NCBI GenBank assembly: GCA_029288615.1
Contig: JARIGV010000010.1
Location: 1-41,618 of the forward strand
DNA length: 41,618 nucleotides
Source of the DNA: Candidatus Tayloriibacteriota bacterium
GTDB lineage: Bacteria > Patescibacteriota > Minisyncoccia > Phycocordibacterales > CAIRYW01
Direction of reading: 5' to 3'
Shown piece after piece: positions 16,046 through 25,159 of this stretch (the stretch's first letter is position 1; each line of letters opens with the position of its first letter). The translations under genes and the position numbers were made by a program. A model generated the notes under the pieces. That model saw only the letters and a list, made by a program, of their open reading frames with translations, was not told the DNA's origin and searched no databases.

Positions 16046-16840
16046 ATGAATAGTGGACGAATAAAAGCAATAGTTATGCGGCACCTCTATCTCTACAAAG
16101 GGAGGAGTCTTCCACGTTTTATGGATATTTTCTTTTGGCCTGTCATGACGCTTCTGACATGGGGATTTTTTAGCGTCTATCTCGGCAAACTTAATCTCGG
16201 AAATATAAATATCATTTCTGTACTTCTTGGCGCAGTGGTTTTCTGGGAGATCGTGCAGATGTCACAGCAGGCAGTCTCTGTATATTTTTTGGAAGATGTG
16301 TGGGAGAAGAATTTCCTTAATATTTTTGTGACACCTCTTACGCTAGGAGAATTTTTTGCTGCGACAGCGATTCTTGCGATCATAAAAATTATTATAACCG
16401 CCGCTGTCCTTCTTACTGTGGCGTACTTCTCATACCATTACAGTATCTTTACTCTGGGCTTTGCTGTCATTCCTTATGCTTTGAATCTTTTTATTTTTGG
16501 AATGGTCATTGCAATATTTATTAATGCGATCATTCTGCGTTTCGGAACATCAGCTCAAGTGCTTGCTTTCGGTGTGATCCTCATTCTTCAGCCTCTTTCT
16601 GCTGTTTTTTATCCAGTCACTGCGCTTCCGTCTTTTATTCAACCAATTTCGCGTATTCTTCCAACAACATATGTATTCGAAGCAATGAGAGCAACTCTTG
16701 CCGGCGGAGTGTTTGATACAACATCTTTTCTTCTTGCGCTCGGTCTCAATATCTTTTATTTCATCGTCGTGTGTTTTTTCTTCAGTACGATGTTTAAGAT
16801 CGTAAAAAGAAAAGGAATTCTCCTTAAAGTTCAAAACTAA
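16046..16840 (+). CDS. ABC-2 type transporter permease
   Basis: This 264-residue membrane subunit has six predicted helices: near FWPVMTLLTWGFFSVYL, VLLGAVVFWEIVQ, ATAILAIIKIIITAAVLLTV, FAVIPYALNLFIFGMVIAIF, VLAFGVILILQPLSAVFY and LLALGLNIFYFIVVCFFF. FYPVTALPSFIQPISRILP before the last helix is the classic ABC-2 signature. It pairs with the ATPase just upstream. ATG 16046 is chosen over an in-frame ATG at 15986 that lies inside the ATPase gene, because the protein's basic lead-in and first helix follow it directly. The next gene starts 1 nt after its stop. Confidence 0.9.
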   Translation: MNSGRIKAIVMRHLYLYKGRSLPRFMDIFFWPVMTLLTWGFFSVYLGKLNLGNINIISVLLGAVVFWEIVQMSQQAVSVYFLEDVWEKNFLNIFVTPLTLGEFFAATAILAIIKIIITAAVLLTVAYFSYHYSIFTLGFAVIPYALNLFIFGMVIAIFINAIILRFGTSAQVLAFGVILILQPLSAVFYPVTALPSFIQPISRILPTTYVFEAMRATLAGGVFDTTSFLLALGLNIFYFIVVCFFFSTMFKIVKRKGILLKVQN

Positions 16841-16841
16841 T

Positions 16842-17735
16842 ATGAGATTGTTTTCAAACAAAAAACTTTTGGTAACACACAATGGTAGTTTTCATGCTGA
16901 TGATGTTTTTGCTGCAGCCACTCTTCTTCTCGTGTATCCTGATGCAAAAATAATGCGCACTCGCGATCCAATAATCATCAAAAAAGGAGATATTGTCTTT
17001 GATGTCGGACGTGAATACGATCCTTCAAAAGGACGATTTGATCATCACCAGGAAGGTGGAGCAGGGAAAAGAGAGAATGGAATTCCATTTGCAGCTTTTG
17101 GACTTGTTTGGAAAACATACGGAGAGAAACTTTCTGTACCAGATGCTGCGGCTGCAATAGATAAAAAGCTCGTATCTTTTATTGATGCGGGAGATAATGG
17201 GGTTGATCTTTTCGAGTTTAAAACAACAGTAGGAAACTTCGGAATCTCGGATATCATAGGAGGATTTAATAGACAGGATGTTTCTGAGGAAGAAATATAT
17301 AAAATATTTCTCAAGGTTGTTTCTCTTGCACAGGATGTGATCCGCAATGAAATTCATGGAGCGGAAGAATTTATTGAGGCGAAGAAGGTGATTGAAGAGA
17401 CATATCAAAAAATGTCAGATAAGAGACTTCTCGTACTCGATAAAGAAATCAATAAAGTGATTCTCAATGCAATCTTGCCACAATTTCCTGAGGTGCTTTT
17501 TGTAGTGCAGCCGTACGACAATAATACTTTTGCTCTTCGAGCTGCGCGAAAAAATCCTGGAAGCTTTGAAAACAGAAAGAATCTTCCATCAGCCTGGGCA
17601 GGAAAGGTGCATGAAGAATTACAAAAAATAACTGGAGTTTCCGATGCGCTCTTTTGTCATAATTCTCTTTTTGTTGCGATTGCAAAAACAAAAGAAGGTA
17701 CACTTCGTTTAGCAGAGTTAGCTCTCAATAATTAA
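16842..17735 (+). CDS. MYG1 family protein (UPF0160), putative DHH-type phosphoesterase
   Basis: This 297-residue protein matches the MYG1/UPF0160 family, related to DHH phosphoesterases and reported in eukaryotes to be an exonuclease. Motifs are VTHNGSFHADDVFAA (11-25) with metal-binding His and Asp residues, MRTRD (38-42), FDVGREYD (53-60), RFDHHQEGGAGKRENGIPFA (65-84) and IDAGDNGVD, all likely around a two-metal centre. The length is close to that of bacterial members. It sits in the ABC-obg run with a TAATATG junction upstream and obg 5 nt downstream. In bacteria the substrate is not established; a nucleic-acid or nucleotide substrate is inferred from the family. Confidence 0.92.
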   Translation: MRLFSNKKLLVTHNGSFHADDVFAAATLLLVYPDAKIMRTRDPIIIKKGDIVFDVGREYDPSKGRFDHHQEGGAGKRENGIPFAAFGLVWKTYGEKLSVPDAAAAIDKKLVSFIDAGDNGVDLFEFKTTVGNFGISDIIGGFNRQDVSEEEIYKIFLKVVSLAQDVIRNEIHGAEEFIEAKKVIEETYQKMSDKRLLVLDKEINKVILNAILPQFPEVLFVVQPYDNNTFALRAARKNPGSFENRKNLPSAWAGKVHEELQKITGVSDALFCHNSLFVAIAKTKEGTLRLAELALNN

Positions 17736-17740
17736 ATTAC

Positions 17741-18709
17741 ATGGCATTTGTCGACGAAATACAATTTCATATCAGAGCAGGAAATGGTGGTAACGGTGTT
17801 GTGCGATGGCGCCATGAAAAAGGAAAGGAATTTTCTGGCCCCTCAGGAGGAAACGGTGGTAAAGGTGGCGATGTGTATATAAAAGCAGTTTCAGATATCG
17901 GTCTTCTTTCTAATTATCGAAATAAAAAGAAATTTGAAGCTGAAAATGGAGGTCACGGAATGAAAGATAGTATGCACGGCAAAAATGGTGAGAATTTTGT
18001 TCTTGATTTGCCGGTAGGAAGCGTTGTGGAAAACCTTGGAACGGGAGAAAAATTTAGACTCGATAAAGTAGGAGATACAGCGATGATCCTTAAAGGTGGT
18101 CGCGGTGGACTCGGTAATGAATTTTTCAAGAGTTCGGTGAATACAACTCCAATGGAGTCGACTGAAGGTCAGCCGGGAGAAGAAGCAGACTTTGAAATTG
18201 AACTTGAGATGATCGCTGATTGCGGTTTCATTGGGCTTCCAAATGCAGGCAAGTCATCACTACTTAATGCGCTCACATCTGCAAAGGCAAAGGTAGGAAA
18301 CTACGCTTTCACAACCTTGGAACCGAACCTTGGCGAAATGTACGGATTTATTCTTGCTGATATTCCAGGACTCATTGAAGGAGCGAGTGAAGGAAAAGGA
18401 CTTGGTGATAAATTTCTCAAACACATTCGCCGTACACGACTTCTCTGTCATCTTATCTCTGCAGAGAATAAAGATGTTGTGGAGGTCTATAAAACAGTGC
18501 GCAAAGAACTTCTTGAATATGATAAAGAGATGAAAGATAAAAAAGAGGTGATTGTGCTTTCAAAAACCGATGAGATAGATCCAGAAGATGTTAAGAAGAA
18601 AATGGAAGAACTTATGGTTTTTGGTGAAAATATTTTTGCTATCTCAGTTCTCGACGATCGAAGTGTTAAATCTTTTAAAGATAATCTTGTAAAGATACTC
18701 CGGCAATAG
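17741..18709 (+). CDS. obg: Obg-family GTPase
   Basis: This 322-residue ribosome-associated GTPase acts in late 50S assembly. The N-terminal Obg domain (1-158) has the glycine-rich helices (GNGGNGVVRWRHEKGKEFSG, GGNGGKGGDVY, GGRGGLGN). The G domain carries G1 GLPNAGKSS (165-173), the switch region TTLEPNLGE, G3 DIPGLIEGASEGKGLG from 207, and G4 as SKTD instead of the usual NKxD. The protein ends just after the G domain, so the variable C-terminal OCT domain is absent. It is the last gene of the run starting at 14250. Confidence 0.96.
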   Translation: MAFVDEIQFHIRAGNGGNGVVRWRHEKGKEFSGPSGGNGGKGGDVYIKAVSDIGLLSNYRNKKKFEAENGGHGMKDSMHGKNGENFVLDLPVGSVVENLGTGEKFRLDKVGDTAMILKGGRGGLGNEFFKSSVNTTPMESTEGQPGEEADFEIELEMIADCGFIGLPNAGKSSLLNALTSAKAKVGNYAFTTLEPNLGEMYGFILADIPGLIEGASEGKGLGDKFLKHIRRTRLLCHLISAENKDVVEVYKTVRKELLEYDKEMKDKKEVIVLSKTDEIDPEDVKKKMEELMVFGENIFAISVLDDRSVKSFKDNLVKILRQ

Positions 18710-18716
18710 GTTTTCT

Positions 18717-18746
18717 TTGGCACAGAAGACTAAATTTGGCTATAAT
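18717..18746 (+). promoter_or_regulatory. Promoter of giant surface protein gene, leaderless architecture
   Basis: TTGGCA (18717-18722), an 18-nt spacer and TATAAT (18741-18746) are followed by 6 nt and ATG 18753. Both hexamers are strong, and the start site is predicted on the A of the ATG. Confidence 0.82.
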
Positions 18747-18752
18747 ATAGTC

Positions 18753-21700
18753 ATGACAGAAAGAAAGATCTCAGCTTTAAAAAACATTGGTTTTTTTATT
18801 GCTGTATGCGGAATATTTTTTCTAGTCTTTTTTCCTAATCTAAAAACTGTAGCCGATACAACTCCTAATGTTGTGTCAGCAGTGGTAAATGGAAACACTC
18901 TTGTACTCACTTTGGATGAACCTGTGAATCAAAATGCAGCACAGCCTACGGATTTTACTCTAGGTGGAGCAGGGTATGGTGGAAGTGTTTCGAGTTTTTC
19001 AATTCAAGGGAGCGTTATTACACTTACCTTAGGTGGTTCGGTTATGGCGGGGGAAACCATTACGCTCAATTACAACAATGCGGGCAATGGAATTGCTGAT
19101 GTGAATACGGGAAATTCAACCGATTATCTCAATACCTTTGGCGGATTAAGTGTGACAAATAATACACCGCTTCCTACGGTGAGCTCTGCCGTTATAAATG
19201 GAGCGCTTCTCACGATTACATTTGATGAAACGATTCAAAATTCTTCGATACCTGATGCAACTGATTTCGTGGTGAATGTAAACAGTAATCCAGTATCTAT
19301 ATCATCTGTGAATATTGGCGGTTCTGATTCTAATGTTGTGATTACTCTTGCAAGCGCGGTTTCTTCTACTGATTCTGTGGACGTAAGCTATACAGTTGGC
19401 TCGCATTCAATTTTTGGCACAACAGGCGCTGTTGCTTCTTTTTCGAATCAAAGTGTGACAAACAATAGCTCGATTCCAACAGTGTCTTCTAAAAAAATAA
19501 AAGGCGACACGGTCACTCTGGTATACAATACAAATCTTGACGGAAGCTCTGTGCCTGATACGACCGATTTTGTATTGAGTGCAGATGGAACGCCAAAAAC
19601 AATTTCGCACGTAGATGTTTCTGGTACAACTGTTACTCTTACGTTGGCAGCTGCTGTATCACCACTCAATACTATTACATTAAGTTATACATCCGGCATT
19701 AATCCTTTAAGGGATTCATCGTTCAATACTGCTCAAAATTTTAGTGAGCTATCAGTCCCTAACTTAACTGAAGGGTGTACGATTACGATCCCGGGGGTAA
19801 GTCCTGGTCCATATACTGCTACATTGGTTGGAACAAAGCTCTATGTAAATAGCCCAGGCATCACTACTGTTGCGGTTATCGATACAACAACAGATACCCT
19901 TTTAAGAAATATATCAGTCGGACAATCCCCAAGCTCTTCATATCTCGTGGGGACAAAACTTTATGTACTCACTTCGAATCCCGATATTCATGCAAGTTCT
20001 ACTCTTGCTGTCATAGATACAACAAATGATACAGTCGTCAAAACGATTCAATTAAATACCACAGGAGTTGGTGGACGTGTGTCGATGGTTTTTGAAAATG
20101 GAAAATTTTTTATCTTTGGCCAATCGCGCGCCACTCCAGGCTTGAATGTTGTTGATACGGCTTCTGATACTGTTGTGGCCGCTATCAATGGAGCGTTTTC
20201 TAGTATTGTTGCTACAAAGGGGAAAGTATATGTTCAAAGTGGAAATACAGATGTCAAAGTTATCAGTGCGGTGACAAATTCTGTTATAAAAACCATTACA
20301 GGTGTGGCTACTTTCGGTGGATATAACATGACAGTGGTGGGCGATAGAATTTATACAATGAATGGTTCGTCAAATGATATTGGAGTTATTGATACTCTTA
20401 CAGATACTCTTGTCAGTCCATCAATATATATGAGTCTTGCAAACGGTCCTTATTCTTCTGTGCTCTATGGAACAAAATTGTATGTAAACGCCTATCTTGA
20501 TACACAACTTCCGGTTATTGATGTTACAAATAATTCCATTCTTCATACGATAACTGTAGGATCTTCAACGTACGCTTTCAATACAATCGTTGGTAACTAC
20601 TTATACACAAGCAATAATAATGATGGCAGTGTTTCCGTTGTTGATCTATCTACTGATACAGTTGTAAAAACTATAGGTGTAGGAAATGGACCTTCATATT
20701 CCACTATTGCCGGTAAAAAATTGTATGTAATGAATAGTAACGATGATCACATCTCAGTTATTGATACCGTGACGCGCACGGCAGAGGCGATCTGTGGCAA
20801 TGCTCCAAACCTCACATCCTTTACTTCAACAACTGCAAGCGGCACATATGGATCAGGGCAGTCAATTAACATTACAGCAAACTTCGATCAAGCGCTTTCG
20901 GGAGGTTCTATGATGACTGTGCATCTTAATTCTGGTGCCAATGTGACTTTGAATAATGTGAGCGGTACAACTCTCAGTGGTACATATGTCGTTGGTAGCG
21001 GCGATGCGACTCCTGATCTTGCCGTAACATCAATTAGTGGTGAATCAGTTGCTGATCTTTCGGGGCATACTCGAACAAACTATTCTTCATATCCGCTACC
21101 TTCTTCGCCCGGAAATCTTACTGCTGAAAATTCCGACTTAGTTCGCAATATAGGTGACTCAAAAAATATTGTCATTGGTTCATACGTGGCAATTCCTGTC
21201 GGTACTAATCCGTATCAGGTTTCTCCTAAAGTAACTGTGGGGGGAGTTGATTATGTGTATGTGGCAAACCAGGGAAGTGGAACAGTTTCAGTTGTTCGAA
21301 CTTCTGATAATACCGTTGTACAGACTATTATTGTCGGCACAGAACCTTACGGTCTTTCAACTGCGACAATTGGCGGAGTTGTCTATGTATATGTTGCAAA
21401 TACAGGCTCTGATACTGTTTCGGCTATTGATACAAGTACGAATACTGTCGCGGCAACAATTTCTGTCGGACTTCATCCGTATTATGTTGCGACAATTGGT
21501 ACAAATATTTATGTTACAAATGGCCTTTCAAATACAGTTTCTGTCATTGATGGAACAACAAATACTGTGAGTGCAACTGTTGGTGTTGGTACATACCCGC
21601 GAGGTATAAAAGCACATGGCACTGACCTCTATGTTGCCAATTATGGTAATCAAAACTACGGAGGAGGCGATTCAGTAACTGTCATAAATTCACTTAACAA

Positions 21701-22598
21701 TACCGTGACGAAAACAATTCTTTTGGCTGGAGGAAGCCAAGGTCCACGTGGAGTAACAGTACTTGGCAGCAAAGTGTATGTGGCAGATTACCTTTCAGAT
21801 ACTGTGTCTGTCATTGATACAGGCACAAATGCAGTTGTTGATACGGTACATGTTGGCAAGGGGCCTCGAGGAATGACAGTACTTGGAAGCTATATTTATG
21901 TTGAAAATTTTGATGAAGGTACGATTTCTGTGATTGATTCATCTAATGACTCCGTTGTTCAAACAATATTTGTTGGTCATTCACCAGCGGGAATGGGTAT
22001 TGTTGGTACAAATATCTATTTTTCACGTTTTTCTGATAATGCATTGTCTATTTTAAATACTACAAACAATACTCTTCTGCCTTTACCGGAGACTCAATCT
22101 GATTCAAATAATGAATCAACAACCACGACAACCGTCGCGCGTCCCGGAGGAAGAAGTGGTGGTGGAGGATCTTCATATGTGAGTTCTGATACCTCTACCA
22201 CGGTTTCAGTGCAACCATACTCAGTATCAACACTTCAAGGAATCGTTCAGAAACTTTTGAAAGAATTGATTTCTTTGGCAAAAGATAAAGGCGTGCCTGT
22301 GTCTCCTGATATTGTAGGAGTCACTGTTTCGCCAATTGCTTCAACGACAGAGGTTATTATTTTCACACACTCGCTTACATACAGAGATATTGATCCAGAA
22401 GTGAAAGATCTTCAAAGATATTTGAATTCACATGGTTTTCAGATTGCACCTTCAGGTCCCGGATCCAAAGGATTTGAAACAGAAAAATTTGGGATTGGGA
22501 CATACAACGCACTCATAAAATTTCAAAGATCGGTAAACCTTTCGGGAAGTGGATATTTTGGACCAAAAACGATTGAGTATGTAAACTCGCACCCATAG
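18753..22598 (+). CDS. Giant secreted surface protein: Ig-like, two YVTN propellers, PG-binding domain
   Basis: This 1281-residue exported protein has a signal peptide at 1-34 (basic start, then FFIAVCGIFFLVFF). Three SwmB-like beta-sandwich repeats follow (~35-130, ~139-235, ~239-345), each with a PxVxSAVxNG-type start. Next come a YVTN-type beta-propeller (~347-680; repeated VIDT and GTKLYV motifs), another Ig-like domain (~685-800), a second propeller (~817-1110), a Gly/Ser/Thr linker with RPGGRSGGGGSS, an amphipathic helix, and a C-terminal peptidoglycan-binding domain (~1213-1281: LQRYLNSHGF and LIKFQRSVNLSGSGYFGP). It is probably tethered to the wall and used for adhesion or host contact. 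The ATG at 18753 directly follows a strong promoter. Confidence 0.92.
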   Translation: MTERKISALKNIGFFIAVCGIFFLVFFPNLKTVADTTPNVVSAVVNGNTLVLTLDEPVNQNAAQPTDFTLGGAGYGGSVSSFSIQGSVITLTLGGSVMAGETITLNYNNAGNGIADVNTGNSTDYLNTFGGLSVTNNTPLPTVSSAVINGALLTITFDETIQNSSIPDATDFVVNVNSNPVSISSVNIGGSDSNVVITLASAVSSTDSVDVSYTVGSHSIFGTTGAVASFSNQSVTNNSSIPTVSSKKIKGDTVTLVYNTNLDGSSVPDTTDFVLSADGTPKTISHVDVSGTTVTLTLAAAVSPLNTITLSYTSGINPLRDSSFNTAQNFSELSVPNLTEGCTITIPGVSPGPYTATLVGTKLYVNSPGITTVAVIDTTTDTLLRNISVGQSPSSSYLVGTKLYVLTSNPDIHASSTLAVIDTTNDTVVKTIQLNTTGVGGRVSMVFENGKFFIFGQSRATPGLNVVDTASDTVVAAINGAFSSIVATKGKVYVQSGNTDVKVISAVTNSVIKTITGVATFGGYNMTVVGDRIYTMNGSSNDIGVIDTLTDTLVSPSIYMSLANGPYSSVLYGTKLYVNAYLDTQLPVIDVTNNSILHTITVGSSTYAFNTIVGNYLYTSNNNDGSVSVVDLSTDTVVKTIGVGNGPSYSTIAGKKLYVMNSNDDHISVIDTVTRTAEAICGNAPNLTSFTSTTASGTYGSGQSINITANFDQALSGGSMMTVHLNSGANVTLNNVSGTTLSGTYVVGSGDATPDLAVTSISGESVADLSGHTRTNYSSYPLPSSPGNLTAENSDLVRNIGDSKNIVIGSYVAIPVGTNPYQVSPKVTVGGVDYVYVANQGSGTVSVVRTSDNTVVQTIIVGTEPYGLSTATIGGVVYVYVANTGSDTVSAIDTSTNTVAATISVGLHPYYVATIGTNIYVTNGLSNTVSVIDGTTNTVSATVGVGTYPRGIKAHGTDLYVANYGNQNYGGGDSVTVINSLNNTVTKTILLAGGSQGPRGVTVLGSKVYVADYLSDTVSVIDTGTNAVVDTVHVGKGPRGMTVLGSYIYVENFDEGTISVIDSSNDSVVQTIFVGHSPAGMGIVGTNIYFSRFSDNALSILNTTNNTLLPLPETQSDSNNESTTTTTVARPGGRSGGGGSSYVSSDTSTTVSVQPYSVSTLQGIVQKLLKELISLAKDKGVPVSPDIVGVTVSPIASTTEVIIFTHSLTYRDIDPEVKDLQRYLNSHGFQIAPSGPGSKGFETEKFGIGTYNALIKFQRSVNLSGSGYFGPKTIEYVNSHP

Positions 22599-22615
22599 CT
22601 TTAGCTCTATATAAT

Positions 22616-22646
22616 AAGAAGGCCTTTGTAGTTTTCAGGGCTTCTT
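22616..22646 (+). promoter_or_regulatory. Imperfect hairpin abutting the ABC exporter start codon
   Basis: AAGAAGGCC (22616-22624) and GGGCTTCTT (22638-22646) pair with one internal mismatch, and the right arm ends at the base before ATG 22647. There is no T tract, so a terminator is unlikely. It could hide the AGGG ribosome-binding run at about 22637-22640. A TATAAT lies at 22610-22615. Confidence 0.35.
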
Positions 22647-23429
22647 ATGGAAAGAGAAATAAGCAAAAAAGGATATATTGATCGAGTCATAGCACTGAGT
22701 CTTTCACTTACAAAAGTAAATTTCTTTCTTCGCAATGAAGGGAGTTACTTTGGCATTTTGTGGTACCTTTTAAATCCACTCGCACTTTTCTATGTGATTT
22801 TTTTTGTAGAAGGGAATGTTTTTACGGGGCACCACACTGACTATTACGCCATTTATCTGCTGGTCGGGATTCTCCTTATTAATATTTTTTCAGGAACAGT
22901 GAGCTCGGCGATCGGCACCATTAGTGCTAATGGTAGTTTCATCAAGTCAATTAAGATTCCTGAAGAATCTTTGGTTGTATCTCGTGTGATGCAGACTATT
23001 GTGTCGCATTTTTTTGAAATGCTTATTATTCTTGCCTGTCTCATCTACTATCATTTGAATATTTTCGCAATCTTTGGATATTTTCTTGTTGTGCTCGAAC
23101 TCGCAGTATTTACATTGGGGATTTCTTTTATTTTTGCGACCATTGGAGTCTATGTGAGTGATTTTGGAAATGTTTGGAGCGTGCTCTCCGGGCTCCTTTT
23201 CTTTGTCACACCGACATTTTATGTGCCAACGCCAGGAAGCGCTCTTGCATTCGGTTCGCTTTTTAATCCGCTTTACTACTATCTTCTTATTGCGCGAGCA
23301 ATGCTTATAGGGGATAGCAATCCGCCTTTGTGGATGTTTGCTGTTATGACTGCAATGAGTATCACGAGTCTTCTGATTGGAATTTATTATTTCAGAAAGA
23401 AGAAAAATAAATTTGCTGAACAAGTATAA
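22647..23429 (+). CDS. Polysaccharide ABC exporter permease (Wzm/TagG-like)
   Basis: This 260-residue ABC-2 permease has six helices. LTKVNFFLRNEGSYFGILWY near the N-terminus is the interface helix before the first membrane segment of Wzm/TagG/KpsM proteins, and SVLSGLLFFVTPTFYVPTP with LFNPLYYYLLIARAML near the end is also typical. It exports lipid-linked polysaccharide across the cytoplasmic membrane together with the ATPase gene that starts 3 nt after its stop. A weak AGGG run precedes the ATG, partly inside a hairpin. The neighbouring glycosyltransferase genes are the likely source of its substrate. Confidence 0.9.
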   Translation: MEREISKKGYIDRVIALSLSLTKVNFFLRNEGSYFGILWYLLNPLALFYVIFFVEGNVFTGHHTDYYAIYLLVGILLINIFSGTVSSAIGTISANGSFIKSIKIPEESLVVSRVMQTIVSHFFEMLIILACLIYYHLNIFAIFGYFLVVLELAVFTLGISFIFATIGVYVSDFGNVWSVLSGLLFFVTPTFYVPTPGSALAFGSLFNPLYYYLLIARAMLIGDSNPPLWMFAVMTAMSITSLLIGIYYFRKKKNKFAEQV

Positions 23430-23432
23430 AAC

Positions 23433-24191
23433 ATGGCCGAAACAGATAAAAAAAAGATAAATGTAAAAAATGTATCCAAAAAATTCGATGGCGGACACGT
23501 CTCGAATCTTGGCGTTCTCGCGCGCATTATTGATTTTATAAAAGGAAAAAAACCATCAGAGAAGATAATTACGGCCGCAGAAGATATTTCTTTTGAGGTC
23601 TCATCAGGAGAAATGCTTGGGCTTATCGGAAAAAATGGTAGCGGTAAATCAACACTTCTTCGTATCATTGCTGGAATCTATGAACCAGATCAGGGAGATG
23701 TTGTAACACATGGATCACTTATGTACATCAATGGCTTTAATTTTGGAACACGTCCACGTCTTACAATGCGAGACAATATTTTTCTTGTTGGCTCGATTTT
23801 TGGAATGTCGAAGAAAGATATACAGGAGCGCTTCGATGATATCGTCGACTTCTCAGGACTTCGGGAATTTCTTGATATGAAGCTGTATCAATTTTCTTCT
23901 GGTATGCAGACAAGACTTAATTTCTCAATTTTTATTCACTGCGCCTCAAAGAAAACTCCCGACATTCTTCTTCTCGATGAAATTTTGGGTGCTGGTGGTG
24001 ATGTTGATTTCAATACAAAAGCCGCAGAAAAAATGGAGGAATTTATGAAAGGTGGAGCGGCTGTTGTTCTTGCGAGCCATAATCTTTCTGATATTAAAAA
24101 ATATTGCAAAAGAGTATTATGGATCGATCATGGCACAGTAATGGCAGACGGCAGCGCGGAGGAAGTGATCGAAAAATATAACACACGATAA
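23433..24191 (+). CDS. Polysaccharide ABC exporter ATPase (Wzt/TagH-like)
   Basis: This 252-residue ATPase has Walker A GKNGSGKST (66-74), signature FSSGM (~145) in place of LSGGQ, Walker B DILLLDEIL, and the H-loop ASHN. The long N-terminal extension before the core (to about residue 50) and INGFNFGTRPRLTMRDNIFL after Walker A are typical of O-antigen and teichoic-acid exporters. The C-terminal carbohydrate-binding domain of some Wzt proteins is missing, which in known systems goes with export that does not need a terminal-residue tag. It pairs with the permease upstream and overlaps the next gene by 1 nt. Confidence 0.92.
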   Translation: MAETDKKKINVKNVSKKFDGGHVSNLGVLARIIDFIKGKKPSEKIITAAEDISFEVSSGEMLGLIGKNGSGKSTLLRIIAGIYEPDQGDVVTHGSLMYINGFNFGTRPRLTMRDNIFLVGSIFGMSKKDIQERFDDIVDFSGLREFLDMKLYQFSSGMQTRLNFSIFIHCASKKTPDILLLDEILGAGGDVDFNTKAAEKMEEFMKGGAAVVLASHNLSDIKKYCKRVLWIDHGTVMADGSAEEVIEKYNTR

Positions 24192-25159
24192 TGAAAACAC
24201 TTTTTATTGGAGCGTATGGCTTTGGGAATCTAGGCGACGAACTCGTGCTTATTGAATCAATGAAAGCTTTTCCTGAGGGAAGAAAATATATACGATCCGT
24301 TGATCCGGACTTTACAGGACGATTTGTCGATTGCGATGGTTTTATTCCATGGGAACCGGCTCGCCCTGAAAAAGATTTTAAAATAAATTTTGATCGTGTG
24401 GTGATTGGCGGCGGCGGAATTTTAAATGGTCCACCAGGACATGACTATATGAGCTGGATTGTTGCCGCGCAGCAGAGTGGAGCAAAAACTTATGTACACA
24501 ATGTCGGCGCTTCAGGTCCCGATGATGCAAGCTGGCTTTCTCCAGATATTCGAGCTGCGTTTGAAAAGCTCGATGGGTTTAGTGTGCGCGACGAAGATTC
24601 TTTAGCTAAATTTAAGAGATGGGGAGTAGAACGAGAGATAACGCTTACTGATTTTCCAGAAACCTTTTTGCCAAAAGACATGAGTATTGCAGATATGATC
24701 CCGCCTGGAAAATATCTAGGCATTTCAGTCAACAATGGTCATGCTTTTTTTGAAATGGTAAATAAAAATAAAGAAAAAATCACAGAAATATTATCCCAAT
24801 TTAAAGATCATAAAGTGATTCCAATTATTAGCACCATTCATAGATCGTACGAACCTGAAAATGACATCAAGGGTTTTAAGCGTTTTGCTGAAATATTCCT
24901 TTCTGATTTTGAAATTGTCATGCCAGAAATTTTCCTTGATGAAACATGGTGGCGTACACATATGAGCCCATCAAACCTTAAAGGACTTATCAGTCGTCTT
25001 GATGTTTTGTTTTCGAGGCGAAAGCATAATTGTGTCCATGCAATTTCATGCGGTATCCGCACAATTGGACTTTCACGAAAAGATGATTTTGGTGTTCAGA
25101 GTGTTTTTGAAACTCTCAAAGATAAGCTTCCGTCTGGCTCTACATCCTATCGTCTGTAA
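24191..25159 (+). CDS. Polysaccharide pyruvyl transferase family protein
   Basis: This 322-residue protein resembles the CsaB/WcaK-like pyruvyltransferase family, which adds ketal pyruvate to surface sugars. Family features are the N-terminal GAYGFGNLGDELVLIESM, the mid-protein VVIGGGGILNG, a GFSVRDEDSLAKFKRWGV block and GHAFFEMVNKN before the second half. It is presumably cytoplasmic with phosphoenolpyruvate as donor; both are inferred from the family. It starts on the last base of the exporter ATPase stop codon, so it is cotranslated with the exporter, suggesting that it decorates the exported glycan. The 3' end overlaps the convergent glycosyltransferase gene by 20 bp. Confidence 0.85.
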   Translation: MKTLFIGAYGFGNLGDELVLIESMKAFPEGRKYIRSVDPDFTGRFVDCDGFIPWEPARPEKDFKINFDRVVIGGGGILNGPPGHDYMSWIVAAQQSGAKTYVHNVGASGPDDASWLSPDIRAAFEKLDGFSVRDEDSLAKFKRWGVEREITLTDFPETFLPKDMSIADMIPPGKYLGISVNNGHAFFEMVNKNKEKITEILSQFKDHKVIPIISTIHRSYEPENDIKGFKRFAEIFLSDFEIVMPEIFLDETWWRTHMSPSNLKGLISRLDVLFSRRKHNCVHAISCGIRTIGLSRKDDFGVQSVFETLKDKLPSGSTSYRL

